64,000 bases of DNA from Cupriavidus sp. UYMMa02A (GCA_001725945.1 LRMT01000040.1:1-64000), one strand, 5' to 3'; numbered from the stretch's first letter, positions 9,596-20,199 are shown. Numbers and translations: made by a program. Notes: generated from the sequence alone by a model not told the origin.

Positions 9596-10117
9596 GATAA
9601 CGAGCTCGGCCTGGCCCGGCGGCACGACGCCATGTCATGGCACTTCCAAGCAAGTGGTGGCACCCCGATGCAATCACCCACGGCGACGTTCCGAGAGACT
9701 GAGGGCTCTGCAGCCCCATTTTCACGGAGACACAAATGCCCATCATTGTTTGCGAATGCAAGGTCGGAATCGAAGCTGGCGTCAAGGCCAGGATCGCCAG
9801 CGAGTTCACGAGCGCGATCAGGGAGATCATCCTCTCGCCGCTGGACTTGATTAGCGTCGTATTCCATGAAGCCACGCCCGACAACACCTATCGATCGGGA
9901 GAGCCCACTTCCGAAACGCTGATCTTCTGCCACATACGTGATGGGCGCAGCGACGGCGCCGTGCTATCGCTGGCCAAAAAGGTGAGCTCGATCTGGAGCG
10001 CGTGCACCGGGGCAACGGAAGACGAAGTCGAGGTTCTGGTCACACTGTATCCCGCCAAATACGTCGTGCGCGGCGGTGAACGCCTGCCCGAAGCCCCTCG
10101 CGTGTGAGGGTGGGGCA
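9596..10117. repeat. Direct repeat copy 2, carries tautomerase gene
   Basis: Second copy of the 522-bp repeat at 6698-7220, in the same orientation. The two copies bracket about 2.4 kb with the BKACE and AraC genes, so recombination between them would delete or duplicate that unit. Confidence 0.9.
9736..10107 (+). CDS. Tautomerase-superfamily protein, copy 2
   Basis: The 123-residue product is almost identical to the one at 6839-7210, starting MPIIVCECKVG with the same candidate catalytic Pro after Met1. The few differences (FHEATPDN for FHEVTPEN) and silent changes show that the copies are separate loci that have begun to diverge, not an assembly duplicate. It precedes the MFS transporter gene on the same strand. 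Confidence 0.8.
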   Translation: MPIIVCECKVGIEAGVKARIASEFTSAIREIILSPLDLISVVFHEATPDNTYRSGEPTSETLIFCHIRDGRSDGAVLSLAKKVSSIWSACTGATEDEVEVLVTLYPAKYVVRGGERLPEAPRV

Positions 10118-10243
10118 GCCTGCACGGACTAAGGGAGCGACCTTGTCTATGCACGGGCGGCCGTTGGCCGTGAGGTTTCGGTCCGGAATGTGGTTACTGC
10201 GCCGCATGTCGAACCTCAAACCGAAGATAAAGGAGACAAGTCA

Positions 10244-11623
10244 ATGAAGTCAATCCGCCCTGACCTGGCAACAGCACCTTCAGGCGTGCACCGGATAGAT
10301 GTTCACAAACTGGCCGACGAGGCCAAGTTCAACAGCTTCCACTGGTCCGTGCTGATCTGGTGTTTTGTGATCCTGGTGCTCGACGGCTACGACCTGGCGG
10401 TCGCCGGCACCGCGCTTCCGTCGATCATGAAGGCGATGAATGTGGAGGCCGCGACCGCGGGCTTCATGGCCAGTTCGGCGCTGTTCGGCATGATGTTCGG
10501 AGCGATCGCGCTCGGGGCGCTGGCCGACAAGATCGGCCGCCGGTGGGCGATCTCGATCTGCGTGTTCCTGTTCAGCGCCTTCACCGCGGCCGCCGGGTTC
10601 ACCAACGACCCGATCACCTTCAGCGTGATGCGCTTCCTCGCCGGGCTCGGCATCGGCGGCGCGATCCCGAATGCGGCCGCGCAGATGACCGAATACTCAC
10701 CGAAGAAGGTGCGCAGCGTGATGGTCACGCTGATGTGCTGCGGCTACGCGGTCGGCAGCATCCTCGCCGCGCTGCTCGGCAAGCAGTTCATCGAGACCTA
10801 TGGCTGGCAATCTGTGTTCATCGCCGCGGGCGCCGCAGCGGTGCTGATCCCGTTCATCCTGAAGTACATGCCTGAGTCGCTGCCGTTCCTGATCAAGCAG
10901 CACGACGACACACATCTGCGCGAAGTGGTCCGGAAGATCCGGCCGGAGATGCGGCTCGAGCCGCACGAGGCGTTCCTTGTTCCAGCCGAGGACAAGGCCG
11001 AAGGTCCGACCGTAGGCAGACTGTTCTCGGACGGCCGCGGCTTCAGTTCGGTGATGTTCTGGGTCGCCTACATGACCTGCCTGTTCATGCTCTATGCGCT
11101 CAGTTCGTGGTTGGTCAAGCTGATGGGCATGGCCGGCTACAGCCTCGGTTCCGCGCTGAATTTCCTGCTCGCCTACAACGCCGGTGCAGTCGTCGGCGCC
11201 GTCGGTGGCGGATGGCTCGCCGACAAGCTGAACATCAAGTGGGTGACGGGCGCATTCTTCGCGGTCGCCGCGGTTTCGCTGACGCTGCTCGGCTACGGCG
11301 CGCAGCCGCTGTTCCTCATCGTTGCCGTCGCCGGCGCGTCGACGCTGGGCACGCAGATCCTGCTGTACGCGTATGCCGGGCAGTTCTATCCGACGTCGAT
11401 CCGTTCGACGGGACTCGGCTTTGCCTCGGGGGTCGGCGGCATCGGCGCGATCGCGGCGCCAATCGTGATCGGGCTGCTGGTCTCGATGAAGCTGCCGCTG
11501 GTGCAGAACTTCCTCGCCATTGCAATGCGCGGTGATCGGCGGTGTCGCGGTTGCGCTGATCAAGCACAAGTCGTCGGCCTCTTCGCACAGCCACGGCGCG
11601 AGCGTGGTCGGGCAGCGGCTTGA
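10244..11623 (+). CDS. MFS transporter, aromatic acid:H+ symporter type, 3' frameshift
   Basis: A 12-segment major facilitator carrier. The first segment reads WCFVILVLDGYDLAVAGTALPSIM, the DGYD signature of the AAHS group (PcaK, BenK, MhpT). GALADKIGRRWAI is the loop 2-3 signature, and ESLPFL and GGWLADKLNIKW mark later loops. An AGGAG site lies just before the chosen ATG. Near 11529 the frame shifts and the protein continues AVIGGVAVALIKHKSSASSHSHG, so the last segment belongs to another frame and the stop may be at 11688-11690. It probably imports the compound handled by the BKACE/tautomerase genes; this is inference. Confidence 0.9.
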   Translation: MKSIRPDLATAPSGVHRIDVHKLADEAKFNSFHWSVLIWCFVILVLDGYDLAVAGTALPSIMKAMNVEAATAGFMASSALFGMMFGAIALGALADKIGRRWAISICVFLFSAFTAAAGFTNDPITFSVMRFLAGLGIGGAIPNAAAQMTEYSPKKVRSVMVTLMCCGYAVGSILAALLGKQFIETYGWQSVFIAAGAAAVLIPFILKYMPESLPFLIKQHDDTHLREVVRKIRPEMRLEPHEAFLVPAEDKAEGPTVGRLFSDGRGFSSVMFWVAYMTCLFMLYALSSWLVKLMGMAGYSLGSALNFLLAYNAGAVVGAVGGGWLADKLNIKWVTGAFFAVAAVSLTLLGYGAQPLFLIVAVAGASTLGTQILLYAYAGQFYPTSIRSTGLGFASGVGGIGAIAAPIVIGLLVSMKLPLVQNFLAIAMRGDRRCRGCADQAQVVGLFAQPRRERGRAAA

Positions 11624-11690
11624 TGCTCGACGATCGGAAGGGAAATTTCGTACAGCTCATCGTCGAGCGCCACGGGCACTGGATGACTGA

Positions 11691-12060
11691 TCGTTTCTCG
11701 TCGCTGGAGCCTGTCGCACGACTTTCGTACGTTCTACGGCACGACGTGGGTCGGAGCCGGAGTGACAAGGTTCCGGCCATAGTGAGCCGGAGTTTACTCG
11801 AGCGCTACGTTCCTGGATGGCCGAGTTCGGTCCGGCAAGCGACGAGCGCTGCTCTGCGCCGCCCTAAATGCCCCACGATGGGGGGGGCGCCGCCTGCGCT
11901 AGCGCATAGTATCGCGACCAATAGACGCGGGAGTGTGTGGCCGCTGCCGGAAGTCCGTGGCCGCGTGAGCCGCTAAGCGACCATCTGGAACGGACCTGGA
12001 AGGCTACGGCCGGTGGCTTGCCCCCAACGCACTCGCCGGTCGATGGCTTCTCCAAGATTC
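11691..12060. other. No recognisable gene
   Basis: About 370 bp with open frames on both strands but no family features. It ends at the C-rich promoter region of flhB. Confidence 0.5.
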
Positions 12061-12064
12061 CCCC

Positions 12065-12092
12065 TAAAGTCTCCCAACTCGCCCGCCGTTAA
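12065..12092 (+). promoter_or_regulatory. Sigma-28-like promoter upstream of flhB
   Basis: TAAAG at 12065-12069 and GCCGTTAA at 12085-12092 with a 15-base spacer. This matches the clear sigma-28 promoter before flgK (TAAAG, 15 bases, GCCGATAA) at all but one -10 position, and both share TCTCCC just after the -35. It lies about 130 bp before the flhB start. Confidence 0.6.
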
Positions 12093-12140
12093 CCCCCAAC
12101 CGGCCCCCATTTCCCAAACAGCACCCAATTCCCCCGCCTT

Positions 12141-12156
12141 TTCCCATGAATGGGAA
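12141..12156. promoter_or_regulatory. Inverted repeat before flhB
   Basis: TTCCCAT-GA-ATGGGAA is a perfect 7-bp inverted repeat in a C-rich, G-poor tract (about 12055-12180) between the candidate promoter and flhB. It could be an operator or an mRNA hairpin. Confidence 0.35.
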
Positions 12157-12220
12157 TCCCACCCCCGCTTCGATAATCCCCGCTGACGAATAGCGGCTGG
12201 CCGCTTCGCACGGAGCGTGG

Positions 12221-13362
12221 ATGTCCGAAGAAAGCGATCTCGAGAAGACCGAACCCGCCTCACCCCGGCGCTGGAAAAGGCGCGCGAGGAAGGGCAGGTC
12301 GTTCGTTCGCGCGAGCTCGCTACGTTCATCATGCTGATGACCGGCGTTGTTGGCCTGTGGACGCTGGGCGGCGTGCTCGGCCGCAGCCTGGACGCGGTCA
12401 TGCGGCAGTCCCTGCGCTTCGAGCCTGCCACGGCGTTCGATACGTCGCGCATGCTTTCGCGCTTCGCGAACGTGGTCTGGGAAAGTCTGCTCGCGTTCCT
12501 GCCGCTACTGCTGCTGTTCGGCGTGGCGGCGGTGGCCGCGCCGTTGCTGATGGGCGGCTGGACCTTCTCCACCAAGGTATTGGCGCCGAACTTCGGCCGC
12601 ATGTCGCCGCTCTCGGGCCTGGGCCGGATGTTCTCTGCGCACTCGCTCGCGGAGCTGGTCAAGGCCATCGCCAAATCCCTGCTGGTCGGCAGCGTGGGCG
12701 CCTGGGTCGTGTGGCACCGGCTGCCCGATGCCATCGCGCTGATGAACGCGCCGGTCCAGGAAGCGCTGCTGCGTATGCTCGACATCGTCCTGCATTGCTG
12801 CCTGCTGGTGGCGCTGTCGCTGCTGCTTGTTGCCGCCATCGATGTGCCGTGGCAGCTCTGGGAGCACTTCAAGAAGCTGCGCATGACCAAGGAAGAGGTC
12901 AAGCAGGAATTCAAGGAAAGCGAAGGCGACCCGCACATCAAGGGCCGCATCCGCCAGCAGCAGCGCGCCATGGCGCGTCGCCGGATGATGCAGGAGGTTC
13001 CCAAGGCGGACGTGGTGGTGACCAACCCGACCCACTTTGCCGTGGCGCTACGCTATGAGGAAGGCCGCATGGGCGCGCCACGCGTGGTCGCGAAGGGTAC
13101 CGACGAGGTCGCCGCGCGCATCCGCGAACTGGCCGCCGCGCACCGCGTTCCGCTGATGTCCGCGCCGCCGCTGGCGCGCGCGCTGCACCGACATGTCGAC
13201 CTGGGCCAGGAAATCCCGGCCGGCCTCTACACCGCCGTGGCTGAAGTCCTGGCCTGGGTCTATCAACTGAAACACTGGCACTACTCACAAGGCCCGCATC
13301 CGTCGGCGCCTACCGATCTCCTGGTGCCGGATGAACTCGCCGTTCCGGAAAGCCGCGCATGA
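12221..13362 (+). CDS. flhB: Flagellar type III export protein FlhB, frameshifted near start
   Basis: FlhB is an inner-membrane export-gate subunit whose cytoplasmic domain cleaves itself and switches substrate specificity from rod/hook to filament. The self-cleavage motif NPTH is present in VVTNPTHFAVALRYE, followed by VAARIRELAAAHRVP and the usual PPLARALH. Four hydrophobic segments precede it. The true start is ATG 12221 (MSEESDLEKTEPASPRRLEKAREEGQ). One base is lost near 12271, so the sequence as written joins this region to a false upstream start at 12217. The stop overlaps the flhA ATG. Confidence 0.95.
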
Positions 13363-15436
13363 ATGCTCTGAATTCCCTGTTGAAACTGCCGGGCCTGCGC
13401 AATGCCGGCCAGTTCAAGGCAATGACCGGGCCGCTGCTGATCGTCATGATCCTCGGCATGATGGTCCTGCCGCTGCCGGCGTTCGTGCTGGACCTGCTGT
13501 TCACATTCAATATCGCGCTGGCCATCATGGTACTGCTGGTCAGCATGTATACGCAGAAGCCGCTTGATTTCGCGGCGTTTCCGGCGGTGCTGCTGTTCAC
13601 CACGCTGCTGCGCCTGTCGCTGAACGTGGCCTCCACGCGCGTAGTGCTGCTCGACGGCCATACCGGTCCCGATGCGGCAGGCAAGGTGATCGAGCATTCG
13701 GCCACTTCCTGGTCGGCGGCAATTTCGCGGTCGGTATCGTGGTGTTCGCGATCCTGGTGGTGATCAACTTCATGGTGATTACCAAGGGCGCGGGCCGTAT
13801 TGCCGAGGTGGGCGCGCGTTCATGCTGGACTCCATGCCCGGCAAGCAGATGTCGATCGACGCTGACCTGAACGCCGGCCTGATCAATGAAGAGCAGGCCA
13901 AGAAGCGCCGCGCCGAGGTCGCGCAGGAATCCGACTTCTACGGCGCCATGGACGGCGCCAGCAAGTTCGTGCGCGGCGACGCCGTGGCCGGCCTGCTGAT
14001 CATGTTCATCAACGTCGCCGCCGGCATGGTCGTGGGCATGGTCCAGCACGACCTGGACTTCGGCACCGCCGTGCACAACTACACGCTGCTGACCATCGGC
14101 GATGGCCTGGTGGCGCAGATTCCGGCGCTGGTGATTTCGACCGCTGCCGGCGTGATCGTGTCGCGCGTGTCGAACGAGCAGGACGTGGGCGAACAGCTCA
14201 CCGGACAGCTCTTCGCCAACCCGCGCGTGCTGTACCTGACCGCGGGGATCATCGGTGCGATGGGCATCATCCCCGGCATGCCGCATTTCGCGTTCCTGCT
14301 GCTGGCCGGCAGCATGATCTGGCTGGGACGCAACCTGGCGCGCCGCGAGGCCACTGCGCAGCAGACCAAGCAGCGCGAAGAGCGCGCGCGGCGGCAGCGC
14401 AGGAATCGACCGAGGCGAGCTGGGACGACGTCACGCTGGTGGACCCGCTCGGCATGGAAGTGGGCTATCGCCTGATCACGCTCGTGGATCGCGCACAGGA
14501 CGGCGAACTGCTGGGCCGCATAAAGAGCATCCGCAAGAAGGTGGCGCAGGAGATCGGCTTCCTCGTGCCCGTCGTGCATATCCGCGACAACCTGGAACTC
14601 AAGCCCAATGCGTACCGCATCACGCTCAAGGGCGTCGAGATCGGCCGCGGTGAAGCCATGCCGGGCCAGTGGATGGCGATCAACCCCGGTCAGGTCAGCG
14701 GCACGCTACCGGGCCACGTCACGCGCGATCCGGCCTTCGGGCTGGAGGCGGTATGGATCGATGCCGGCATGAAGGAGCAGGCGCAGGCGTTCGGCTACAC
14801 CGTGGTGGACGCCAGCACCGTGGTCGCCACGCACCTGAACCACCTGATCCACATGCATGCCGCCGAACTGCTCGGCCGCCAGGAGGTCCAGATGCTGCTC
14901 GACCGCATCGCCAAGGACGCACCGAAGCTGACCGAGGACCTGGTGCCCAAGGCCATCTCGCTGACGGCGCTGCAGAAGATCCTGCAGAACCTGCTGGACG
15001 AAGGCGTGCCTATTCGCGATATGCGCACCATCCTGGACGTGATCGCCGAGCATGCGCCGAAGGTCAGCGACCCGAACGAGCTGACGGCGCTGGTGCGCCA
15101 GGCGCTGGGCCGGGCGATCACGCAGCAGCTCTTCCCGAACGGCGCGGACCTGCAGGTGATCGGCCTCGATGCGGGCCTGGAGCGTGTGCTGTCCCAGGCG
15201 TTGACCAATGGCGGCGGCATCGAGCCGGGCCTGGCCGATGCGCTGCTGCAGCAGACCCAGGCGCCGTCAGCCGGCAGGAGCAGATGGGGCTGGATCCGGT
15301 GCTGCTGGTGCCGACGCAACTGCGCCCGCTGATGGCGCGCTTCCTGCGGCGGACCATGCCGCAACTAAGGGTGTTGTCCCATGCCGAAGTGCCGGACAAC
15401 CGCAATATCCGCATTACCGCAATGATCGGTGCGTGA
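13359..15436 (+). CDS. flhA: Flagellar export gate protein FlhA, four frameshifts
   Basis: FlhA is the large export-gate protein with an N-terminal membrane domain and a C-terminal cytoplasmic ring. Recognisable blocks are the first membrane segments, [14 protein letters not shown], the FHIPEP-type region ([38 protein letters not shown]), [13 protein letters not shown] in the cytoplasmic domain, and [26 protein letters not shown] at the end. The protein is read by combining five stretches, with -1 shifts near 13697, 13819, 14395 and 15279. Each shift falls in a short G/C run. It overlaps flhB by four bases (ATGA), and flhF starts 10 bp later. Confidence 0.95.
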
Positions 15437-15446
15437 GGAACGCAAG

Positions 15447-17832
15447 ATGAGCGTAGCGAAATTCGTCGCGGCCAACGGCCGTGAAGCCATGCGCAAGGTA
15501 CGCGAAGCCATGGGCCCCGACGCCGTGGTGCTGTCCAACCGTACCATCGACGGCGGCGTGGAAATCGTCGCCATGCGCGACACCGACCTGAGCGCCGCAT
15601 CGTCCAGCGCGCAGGTCTATGTGGCACCGGAGCCGGTCGTGGCTGCACCCGAGCCGGCCGCCATCGGCGACCTGCGTGGTGAACTGCAATCGATGCGAGC
15701 CATGCTCGAGCGCCAGCTCGCCGGGCTCGCGCCAGCCCCTGTCAATGGCGTTGTGGCCAGCGGAGACCCGCTGCGTGAATCGCTGTTCGCTTGGATGGTC
15801 GGGGCCGGCTTCTCGGCGCAGCTCTCGCGCACGCTGCTGGCAAGGCTGCCAGTCGGCTACGACCGTCCCGCCGCCATGACGTGGATTCGCGCCGAGCTGG
15901 CCAGCAAGGTGCCTGTGCTCGACAACGAAGACGCGTTGTTCGACCAGGGTGGCGTGCTGGCGCTGATCGGGCCTACCGGCGTGGGCAAGACCACCACGAC
16001 GGCCAAGCTGGCGGCACGCTACGTGCTGCGCCACGGTCCCGAGCGCCTGGCGCTGCTGACCACCGACAGCTTCCGTATCGGCGCGCATGAGCAACTGCGC
16101 ATCTACGGCGATATCCTTGGCGTGCCCGTGCACGCGGTCAAGGATGCCGCGACCTGCGCTTCGCGCTGGCGGCGATGAAGGACAAGCACCTGGTGATCAT
16201 CGACACGGTCGGCATGAGCCAGCGCGACCGCAACCTGTCCGAGCAGATTGCCATGCTTGCGGGCGTGCAGGCGCCGGTGCAGCGCGTACTGCTGCTCAAT
16301 GGCGCAAGCCATGGCGATACCCTCAACGAAGTGGTGCATGCCTACCGCCATGACGCCGTGCCGGAAGGTGGCGGCGTCGACGGCTGCATCATCAGCAAGC
16401 TCGATGAAGCCACGCACCTGGGCTCGGTCCTGGATGTGGTGATCCGCCATCGCCTGCCCGTGTTCTACGTATCCACCGGACAGCGCGTGCCGGAGCATCT
16501 CGAACTCGCGCAGGGTCCGTCTCTGGTCGAGCGGGCCTTTCTCACGCCGCGCCGCGGCTCGGTGTTTGCCGATGCCGACGCCGCGCGTCGCCAGGCAGGC
16601 ACCCTGGACGAGGCGCCGGGCCGGCAGGGTGGCGCCGATGACGTGCTGCGCTCGCTGACCGACAGCGCGGACGCGCTGGGGCAGTGCGTGAGCGAACTCA
16701 ATGCGTCACAGCATGGCTTCGACCTGGCGCGCCAGCTGTGGCAGCAGCGCACTGCGACGCCCGCGCTGCGACCGATGGCGCAGCAGGTGCGCGAGGCCGT
16801 TTGCCGCGACGTGAACCGCGAATGCGAGCTGTTCGTGCTGTCGCTGTCGGCCACGCTGCAGGTTCCTGTGCCCGGGCGCCGCACGCCGCAGTCGATGCTG
16901 CATACGCTGTGGCTCGGCGATCGCAACGGCCGTGCCGCTTGCCGCCACCGTCACGCCCGCCGGGCGCGCTGGCCAGGCCATGGGCGAAGCCGATGCCGAG
17001 GCCGCAACGCTGCGCGCCACCCTGGGCGCGGCGCGGCCTGTGGTCCATCTTCTCGACGCGCTGCCGGCGGGTGCCACGCTGGCGCGCTGGCAGCAGTCCG
17101 GCGAACGCTGGGTCGCTGCTGCTCGCAAGACGGCGCGCGTGATCAGCGGCGGTGCGGCGTGGAAGCTCGATGCGCTGGCCGAAACGCTGACGTTCCACGC
17201 CGTAGGGGAGCTGACGGTGCGCGGCCGGGAAGCCGTGCAGTGGCTTGCAACGGCCGACGTACGTGTGCCTGAAGGTCCCGTGCGCGGCCGCGGCGCGCCG
17301 GAAGGCGGCATCGACGCCCATCTCGTGATCGCGAGGATGGTCGACTACGCATCGGGCGAGCCGCTCGATACGCGCTACCTGCTGTGCGATCCGCAGCTGT
17401 CAGTCCAGGCCGCGCATGCGGCGAGCTGGTCGCTGTGGGCGGACAACGCCGAAACGCAGTTCCGCACGCTGCGTCACGCGCTGGATCACTTCGCGCAAGA
17501 CGGTGAAGGCGCCAGCGCAGCCGGCGCGGGTCTGGCTGCGCTGCAGCTCGGACTGACCGCCCTGCGCCTTGAACATGCGCCAACGGCCACGGCACCAGCC
17601 TTCCTGGCGCGCCTGGCAGGCCGGACCGGCACGCGCCAGCCCGGCAATGCCGCGGTGCCGGGTGCCGTGCTGAATGAAGGCATGGGGCGCTGCTGGCTTT
17701 GCTCGACGTGCTGGAAAGCTATCCGGGGCGCCGGCTGCCGAGACCGTCGAGCCGGCGGACCTCGCCGTGCGAGCGCAGGTAGAAGTGGCGACCGGATTGC
17801 CGCAGCTGATGGTCCCTGGGGTCGCATCGTGA
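15447..17832 (+). CDS. flhF: SRP-type GTPase FlhF with long C-terminal extension, frameshifted
   Basis: FlhF sets the site and number of flagella together with FlhG. It has an N-terminal basic/variable region, an NG domain with Walker A GPTGVGKTTT near residue 173, TTDSFRIGAHEQL, VIIDTVGMSQRD and a TKLDE-like SKLDEATHLGS. Unlike compact FlhF proteins it appears to continue for some 350-400 more residues, giving close to 790 in total, ending LPQLMVPGVAS at 17830-17832. Shifts near 16150, 16937, 17690 and 17745 must be bridged. Sequence character (Ala/Arg-rich, no stops in the bridged frame) supports one long protein, but a separate downstream gene cannot be ruled out. Confidence 0.85.
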
Positions 17833-18634
17833 GTACGTTGGCGATGGATCAGGCCGAGAGCCTGCGCCGCATGCTGGCGCCGCGCGTCACGCGCCGGATT
17901 GCGTGGTGGCCAGCGAGCATGGTGCCGGTGCGACCACGATTGCACTGGGCCTGTCTCACGCGCTGGCGATGCAGGGCGAACGCGTGCTGCTCGTCGATGA
18001 GGACACGGCGGGCCACGCCGTGCGGCGCTCGGGTGCCGAGCCCGCCGGCACGCTTGCGACGTGCAGGCTGGCCGGCTGACACTGGAGGCAGCGCTGCGCG
18101 CGGCATGCCGGCACCGTTGCTGTCTTGCCGGCTGGCCAGGCGCTGCCCCAAGGAATCCAGCCGGCGGATCCGATGTCGGGCTTTCGCAGTGTGCTGCTCG
18201 ATGCCAAGACGGACGCCGATGGCGCGCTGTCGGCGATGGCCGGGGCCGCACACAACGTGCTTGTGGTGATGCGGCCGGAACTGGCGTCCATCACCGCAGC
18301 CTACGCATGCATCAAGCGCCTGCATCACCTGTACGCGTGCCGGCATTTCCATCTGCTGGTCAACATGGCACCCAATGAGGCCGCGGTCCAGGCCATCACC
18401 GGGAACCTCGCGCGTACGGCACGGCAGTACCTGGGCGTCGAGATCGCTTGCGCCGGCTGGTTGCCGCCCGATCCGCTGCTCAAGCGCAGCGTGGAACTCG
18501 GACGCTGCGTGGTCGAAGCTTATCCCGCAGCGCCAGCGACCACAGCGTTGCGCCGCACCGCCAGCGGCGTTGGCGCATGGCCACTGCACGCGGAGCCGGT
18601 TTCACCGGCTGCGCGCGCAGTCGTGGCTGTCTGA
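17829..18634 (+). CDS. flhG: MinD-like ATPase FlhG, frameshifted
   Basis: FlhG (FleN, MotR) is a ParA/MinD ATPase that works with FlhF to restrict flagellar number. The start is GTG at 17829, overlapping the flhF stop by four bases. Bridging shifts near 17903, 18050 and 18112 gives IAVVASEHGAGATTIALGLSHALAMQGERVLLVDED, the deviant Walker A region with the usual Lys replaced. The adenylate-sensing half follows, with SGFRSVLLDAK and VLVVMRPELASITAAYACIKRL. The degenerate HGAGATT loop (GKT replaced) deserves checking because it lies next to a frameshift. It precedes fliA. Confidence 0.87.
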
Positions 18635-18725
18635 CACCGTGGCCCTTCGAAACAGAGATAGACCCTAAGCCGCCAGCCCGAGAAACGGGCAGGTTTTGCA
18701 AGCTAGCATTCACGAGAATTCCACC

Positions 18726-19442
18726 ATGTACACGATCCAGGGAAAGCTCGAACAGGCCGATGTGGTCAAGATACACGCGCAGCTCGTGCGCCGCATCGCG
18801 CTGCAACTGGCCGCCAAGCTGCCGGCGAGCGTGCAGATCGACGACCTGATCCAGGCCGGCATGATCGGCCTGCTCGACGCGGCCAAGCGCTATGAAGACA
18901 CGCATGGCGCGCGTTTCGAGACCTACGCCAGCCAGCGCATCCGCGGCGCCATGCTCGACGAGGTGCGTGCCAACGACTGGCAGTCGCGCAGCCTGCGCCA
19001 GTTCACGCGCCGCATCGAACGCACGCAGCGCGGCCTGGAACAGAAGCTGGGCCGCGCGCCGCTGGACTCGGAAGTTGCGCAGGAATTGGAGCTGCCGCTG
19101 GACGAATACCAGACCGCGCTCAACGAGGTCTATGGCTGCCAGTTGCTGCACTACGAAGACTTCGAGCGCTCCGGCGAGGAAGACTTCCTCGACCGCCACC
19201 TGGGCGGCAGCGAAGACGACAACCCGCTCACGCAGCTCATGGAAAACGGCATGCGCGAGGCTTTGATCCGTGCCATCGACCGCCTGCCCGAGCGCGAGAA
19301 GCTGGTGTTGTCGCTGTGCTATGACCAGGAACTCAACCTGCGCGAAATCGGCGCCGTGCTGGACGTGACCGAATCGCGAGTGTGCCAGATCCGCGGGCAG
19401 GCGATTACGCGATTGCGCAACCAGTTGCGCGGACTGCTCTGA
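18726..19442 (+). CDS. fliA: Flagellar sigma factor FliA (sigma-28)
   Basis: FliA directs RNA polymerase to late flagellar and chemotaxis promoters and is held inactive by FlgM. The 238-residue product has region 2 (IDDLIQAGMIGLLDAAKRYEDTHGARFETYASQRIRGAMLDEVR), region 3, and region 4 with the helix-turn-helix LREIGAVLDVTESRVCQIRGQAITRLR. The ATG at 18726 (MYTIQGKLEQ) is preferred over a possible TTG at 18696. Its stop overlaps the flhE start. The gene is intact, so its two predicted promoter targets upstream of flhB and flgK are plausible. Confidence 0.97.
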   Translation: MYTIQGKLEQADVVKIHAQLVRRIALQLAAKLPASVQIDDLIQAGMIGLLDAAKRYEDTHGARFETYASQRIRGAMLDEVRANDWQSRSLRQFTRRIERTQRGLEQKLGRAPLDSEVAQELELPLDEYQTALNEVYGCQLLHYEDFERSGEEDFLDRHLGGSEDDNPLTQLMENGMREALIRAIDRLPEREKLVLSLCYDQELNLREIGAVLDVTESRVCQIRGQAITRLRNQLRGLL

Positions 19443-19890
19443 TGCGCAGGCTGCACAGCTCCGGGCGGGTTGCCACGCATGCGATCGCGGTCCTGCTTGC
19501 TGCGGGAGCGACGGACACGTGGGGTACGCCCGATCCCGGCACAAGTCATAGCTGGAGCGCTTCGGTCAACGGGCCGGCATTGTATGGCCGGGGCCTGCGC
19601 ACCGTTTCCCGCCCGATCCTGCCAAGCGGCAACCTGCCGCAATCGGAGGGCGTCATCACCTCGGTGCGCTGGCGCTACAGCTTCGCCGTGACGCCGCCGA
19701 CGGACCTCCAGGCCTACCTTTGCAACGCCCAGCGCTGCGTGCTGTTGCCGCAGGCCGAAGGACGGACCGAAGCCTTCGATGGCGACGACGCGACCCAGGG
19801 CTTCGTGTTTGCCTTCCGGCTGCCCGGGCAGGGTCCTGTGGCGCTGTGTTGCAGGGGAAGAGCAATCAGGTGGTCGTGGGATTCCGCTGA
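19442..19890 (+). CDS. flhE: Flagellar periplasmic protein FlhE, frameshifted near 3' end
   Basis: FlhE is a small periplasmic protein thought to guard the export gate against proton leakage. An N-terminal signal-like segment (THAIAVLLAAGATDTWG) precedes the family core SWSASVNGPALYGRGLRTVSRPILPSGNLP and TSVRWRYSFAVTPPTDLQAYLCNAQRCVLLPQ. A base is missing near 19845; bridging gives LQGKSNQVVVGFR and a stop at 19888-19890 instead of 19960, matching the normal family end. It overlaps the fliA stop (TGATG). Confidence 0.85.
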
Positions 19891-20199
19891 GGATCCCAGT
19901 CTCACCGTCCACTTCCGGTTGCCCATTCCGTCCGCATACGCCGTGCGCGCGGCGGTGTGACGCGCAGGCCGGTATCGCATCATTCGCCGCGGCCGTTCGG
20001 AGTGTCCTGTTTCCACACTTCCGAACATTCGGTAGCATATGGCCATACTGTCTCCCGACAGTTTCGCGGCTGTCTTTGGCCAATCCCTCCCTAGCGATCT
20101 CGCCGGATCCTGCAGGACGCGATGTCCCGCCGGAGGGCACGCTTCACACTGGTTTCAGTCGGAAAGGCGTTGCAAGCGCGACTGAACGCGTTGGAGGAT

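Noticed and set aside
6698-10117. The tautomerase repeats as insertion sequence or transposon ends
   Set aside because: No transposase, no terminal inverted repeats and no target-site duplication were seen; the repeats are genes with upstream DNA.
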